A stretch of DNA of 45,817 nt from Bacteroidota bacterium (GTDB lineage: Bacteria; Bacteroidota; Bacteroidia; Flavobacteriales; Weeksellaceae), in NCBI GenBank assembly GCA_023458535.1, contig JAEWYW010000027.1, forward strand, positions 1-45,817, written 5' to 3'. Below the pieces are notes generated by a model. That model ran no database searches. It was given only the letters and a program-made list of their open reading frames with translations, and was not told the origin of the DNA. A program made the position numbers and the translations under genes. Positions 43,261 to 45,817 of this stretch are shown here, in pieces (within the stretch, counting starts at the first letter, position 1; the number at the start of each line of letters is the position of its first letter).

Positions 43261-44456
43261 AGATTTTACACACGGCCGATTGGCATTTGGGAAAACGTTT
43301 GGACCGCTTTTCGCGTATGGAAGAGCAAATTCAGGTCATGGACGAAATCGTTGCCATTGCAGATGAGCAGCAGGTTGATTTGGTATTGATTGCGGGTGAT
43401 TTGTTTGATAATTTTAATCCCAGTGTGGAAGCTGTAGAATTGTTTTATAAAACCTTGAAGCGACTTTCCAATTACGGGAAACGTCCCATTATCGCCATTG
43501 CGGGCAACCACGACTCACCTAGTTTGATTGATGCTCCCGATCCACTAGCGCGAGCGAGTGGTATAATCCTCATCGGCCATCCACAAGCAAAAATTCAGAC
43601 TTTTGAACTTGAAGATTTTAAAGTTACAAAATCGGAAACAGGTTTTTTTGAACTTGAATTGAAAAATTATGATTATCCAATCCGCATTATTCATACACCT
43701 TACGCCAACGAAATACGTTTGAAACAGTATTTTAGTGAGGATAAAGAAAAAGCACTTAACGAGATTTTGAGCCATCATTGGAAGACCTTAGCCGATCAAT
43801 TTTGTGATGCAAATGGAGTGAATATTTTGGTAACCCACTTGTACATGAACAAACGGGGCGCTCCACTTCTGGACGAGCCTGAGGGAGAAAAGCCCATCAA
43901 AATAGGGAATGCCGATCTTGTTTTCTCAGATGCTATTCCACCACAAATGCAGTATACCGCTTTGGGACATTTGCATGGCGCTAGAAATATTGGAACAAAA
44001 GAAAATCCCGTTGTTTACAGTTCGTCACCCTTGGCCTACAGTTTTTCTGAGGCTGGACAAATAAAGTCGGTTTCAATTATTGACTTGCAACCCAACGAAG
44101 CAGTTTCTATCGAAAAAATTGAATTAAGATCGGGTCGTCAATTGGTACGCAAATCATTTGATGATGTTAATGAATGTGTGGAGTGGCTCACGGAAAACCC
44201 AAACACGTTGGTTGAGCTGACCATCGAATCTGATTCATATATCAAAGCAGAAGATCGGAAACGCATCTATCAATCTCACGATGGGATTATTTACTTAATT
44301 CCTAAAGTTAAAAATATTGATAATCAAAATAATACGCTAAAGGAAATTGACATCACTCAAGATTTGGAACCGCTTTTTGTTGATTATTTTAAATCCAAAA
44401 ATGATAACCAGGAACCCAACCAAGATTTGATGGATATTTTCAAAGAAATACTTTAA
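43257..44456 (+). CDS. sbcD: exonuclease subunit SbcD
   Basis: A 399-residue metallophosphoesterase of the Mre11/SbcD family. Metal ligands appear in order: Asp8 and His10 (TADWHLGK), Asp48 (AGDLFD), Asn84 and His85 (GNHDSP), then THLYMN and GHLHGARN. The C-terminal capping domain is shorter than in some relatives. SbcD forms the nuclease head of the SbcCD complex, which cleaves hairpins and processes double-strand break ends. It precedes sbcC in the usual order, but a 176-base spacer with repeat copies separates the two. Confidence 0.95.
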   Translation: MKILHTADWHLGKRLDRFSRMEEQIQVMDEIVAIADEQQVDLVLIAGDLFDNFNPSVEAVELFYKTLKRLSNYGKRPIIAIAGNHDSPSLIDAPDPLARASGIILIGHPQAKIQTFELEDFKVTKSETGFFELELKNYDYPIRIIHTPYANEIRLKQYFSEDKEKALNEILSHHWKTLADQFCDANGVNILVTHLYMNKRGAPLLDEPEGEKPIKIGNADLVFSDAIPPQMQYTALGHLHGARNIGTKENPVVYSSSPLAYSFSEAGQIKSVSIIDLQPNEAVSIEKIELRSGRQLVRKSFDDVNECVEWLTENPNTLVELTIESDSYIKAEDRKRIYQSHDGIIYLIPKVKNIDNQNNTLKEIDITQDLEPLFVDYFKSKNDNQEPNQDLMDIFKEIL

Positions 44457-44476
44457 AATTATTTAAGATCCCCATC

Positions 44477-44560
44477 ATTTCGAGTATTTGCGAAGCAAAA
44501 ATGTATCGAGAATTGTGATATGAAGTTACCAATTCATTTTTAAGATCAACTTGAATTGAT
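44477..44560. repeat. degenerate palindromic repeat, copy A3
   Basis: TTTCGAGTATTTGCGAAGCAAAAA and ATGTATCGAGAA (given in parts) match the left arm of palindromes A1 and A2. The right arm is decayed (AAGATCAACTTGAATTGATA). It starts 20 bases after the sbcD stop. Confidence 0.7.
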
Positions 44561-44587
44561 AAAAATAAACGATAGAAAATAACATAC

Positions 44588-44618
44588 GTCAGTTCGAGTA
44601 GCGTAGCGTATCGAGAAC
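44588..44618. repeat. half repeat A4 in the sbcC leader
   Basis: CAGTTCGAGTAGCGTAGCG and TATCGAGAAC (given in parts) match one arm of palindrome A and end 14 bases upstream of the sbcC ATG. It has no complementary arm nearby, so this is either a truncated copy or part of a broken A3 element. Confidence 0.65.
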
Positions 44619-44632
44619 ATAAAAAACAAAAA

Positions 44633-45817
44633 ATGATTCCACAAAAACTCACCATAGAAGGTCTTTATTCTTACCAAAACCGCCAAACCATCGACTTTTC
44701 GGCACTAACAGATGCTGGACTTTTCGGTATTTTTGGTGCGGTGGGTTCTGGGAAATCCTCTATTTTAGAAGCCATTTCCTTCGCGTTGTATGGCGAAACC
44801 GAACGTCTGAATTCGCGCGACAAAAGAGCGTACAACATGATGAATCTTAAATCTAACCGATCCTATATTGAGTTTGATTTCTTGAATCACGAAAACAAAT
44901 TATTTCGTGCAACGCGCGAGTACAAAAGGAATTCTAAAAATTTCGAAGACGTAAAACCTACATCCGTGGTTTTTTATGAGTTCAAAAATAATGGTTGGGA
45001 ACCGTTGGAACACAGCAATGCAGAGCAAATTATTGGGTTGAATTACAGCAATTTCAAGCGTACGATTATCATTCCACAAGGTCAGTTTAAGGAATTTTTG
45101 GAGTTGGGAGCCAAAGAAAGAACGGATATGATGAAGGATATCTTTCAGCTTCAGCGCTTCGATTTGCAGGATAAAATTTCGGTTTTGAATAAGAAAAATC
45201 AAACAGATCTCGATCATTTGGAAGGGAAATTATCCGGCTTTGAAATGGTTTCTGAGGAAGGAATTTTAGCATTAAAAACTCAACTGCAAGAACAAAAAGA
45301 AAAATGTGGTACAACTCAGAATGAGTTTAATTTGGTTAATGAAAAATTTCAGCGATTAAAAACCCTGAAATCAGATTTCGAATTGCTTTATAAAAAAGAA
45401 ACTGATTTTTCTGAATTACAAAAAAATAAGGAAACAATTGATGCAAAAGAAAATCAATTAAAACTTTATCAATCAATATTTAGAGTATTTAACGACGATT
45501 TGAAGGAAAGAAACAGAAATCTGAATCTTCTAAAGTCTACGGAAGAGCAATTAAAATTGGTGGACGAAAATTGGAAATCGTTGCGAGATAATTGTGATCG
45601 CTTAGAAAAATCGAAAAGAGAGCTTCAACAAAAGTTTGATGTTTTACCAAAACAAAAAATTCTTGAGCAAGATTTAGAACTACTTTTTTACATAAAATCG
45701 GACGAATCTAAACTTGCAAAAAATGCGGAAAGCACCATTGAAGGTGAGAAATTTGTAAACGAATTTAAAACAAAAGAAGAACAAACTGTCACGAAAATTC
45801 AAGAGCAAGAGCAGGAA
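44633..45817 (+). CDS. sbcC: exonuclease subunit SbcC (3' end cut by window edge)
   Basis: The frame is open from ATG 44633 to the window end (395 residues visible). The N-terminal ATPase half has the P-loop GAVGSGKSS (35-43) and the Q-loop region IIIPQGQFKEFLELG (around 145-158). From about residue 165 a long coiled coil with many Glu, Lys and Gln begins, as in Rad50/SbcC. The zinc hook, second coil and C-terminal ATPase half lie outside the window. It is the ATPase partner of SbcD. The start is supported by IEGLYSYQNRQTIDF, the family start. Confidence 0.95.
   Translation, partial: MIPQKLTIEGLYSYQNRQTIDFSALTDAGLFGIFGAVGSGKSSILEAISFALYGETERLNSRDKRAYNMMNLKSNRSYIEFDFLNHENKLFRATREYKRNSKNFEDVKPTSVVFYEFKNNGWEPLEHSNAEQIIGLNYSNFKRTIIIPQGQFKEFLELGAKERTDMMKDIFQLQRFDLQDKISVLNKKNQTDLDHLEGKLSGFEMVSEEGILALKTQLQEQKEKCGTTQNEFNLVNEKFQRLKTLKSDFELLYKKETDFSELQKNKETIDAKENQLKLYQSIFRVFNDDLKERNRNLNLLKSTEEQLKLVDENWKSLRDNCDRLEKSKRELQQKFDVLPKQKILEQDLELLFYIKSDESKLAKNAESTIEGEKFVNEFKTKEEQTVTKIQEQEQE

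Noticed and set aside
1..45817. tRNA genes, integrases, prophage or insertion sequences
   Set aside because: I looked in every spacer and saw no cloverleaf, no CCA-ending tRNA pattern, and no transposase, integrase or phage structural gene. A tRNAscan or IS search would settle this.

Overview
The window reads as a chromosomal segment of a flavobacterium (Bacteroidota), most likely a Chryseobacterium-like member of the Weeksellaceae. The reasons are low GC, Bacteroidota-type promoters (TAnnTTTG at -7) ahead of rpsP, asnS, valS and rnpB, almost no Shine-Dalgarno sequences, a type IX secretion (T9SS type B) C-terminal domain, a TonB-dependent outer-membrane barrel, FabV, and an S16 protein with a long acidic tail. 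No prophage, integrase, transposase, CRISPR array or tRNA gene was seen.

Layout. (a) 1-3590: a tight five-gene cassette with a DUF2589 protein cut by the left edge, a second protein that I read as a divergent DUF2589 relative, a helical protein, a subtilisin-like S8 protease without signal peptide, and a tiny stand-alone protease-propeptide-like (I9) protein. This is the least understood block and the best candidate for an undescribed system. (b) 3782-7321: fabV and a secreted M1 metallopeptidase. (c) 7348-12283, minus strand: a NarL-type two-component pair with a multi-TM membrane protein, two paralogous membrane-anchored proteins, a small membrane protein and an HD phosphohydrolase. (d) 12456-17415: a GreA-like protein, a nitroreductase, a large T9SS adhesin-like protein, then rpsP-rimM.

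(e) 17577-24000: a Ter (tellurite/chemical stress) operon, terD - HAD - phosphoribosyltransferase - terD - telA - unknown - terD - terC. Gene spacing is very tight, a 41-base overlap joins the phosphoribosyltransferase to the second terD, and a 12-bp hairpin sits before terC. (f) 24134-27213: asnS and rpoN. (g) 27264-28425, minus strand: an ECF sigma factor with an overlapping membrane protein, followed on the plus strand by the RNase P RNA gene. (h) 28926-36812: TetR regulator, PPK2, DUF1573 protein, valS, DUF4241 protein, ribokinase-like kinase, alpha/beta hydrolase and SRPBCC protein.

(i) 36813-45817: M3 peptidase, TonB-dependent receptor, SEC-C protein, VF530 protein, a small lysine-rich protein coupled to sbcD, and sbcC, which runs off the right edge. 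The spacers here carry a family of palindromic intergenic repeats, including an exact-period 197-bp tandem duplication after the M3 peptidase, plus copies between sbcD and sbcC. A separate GC-rich structured islet lies at about 36.9 kb.
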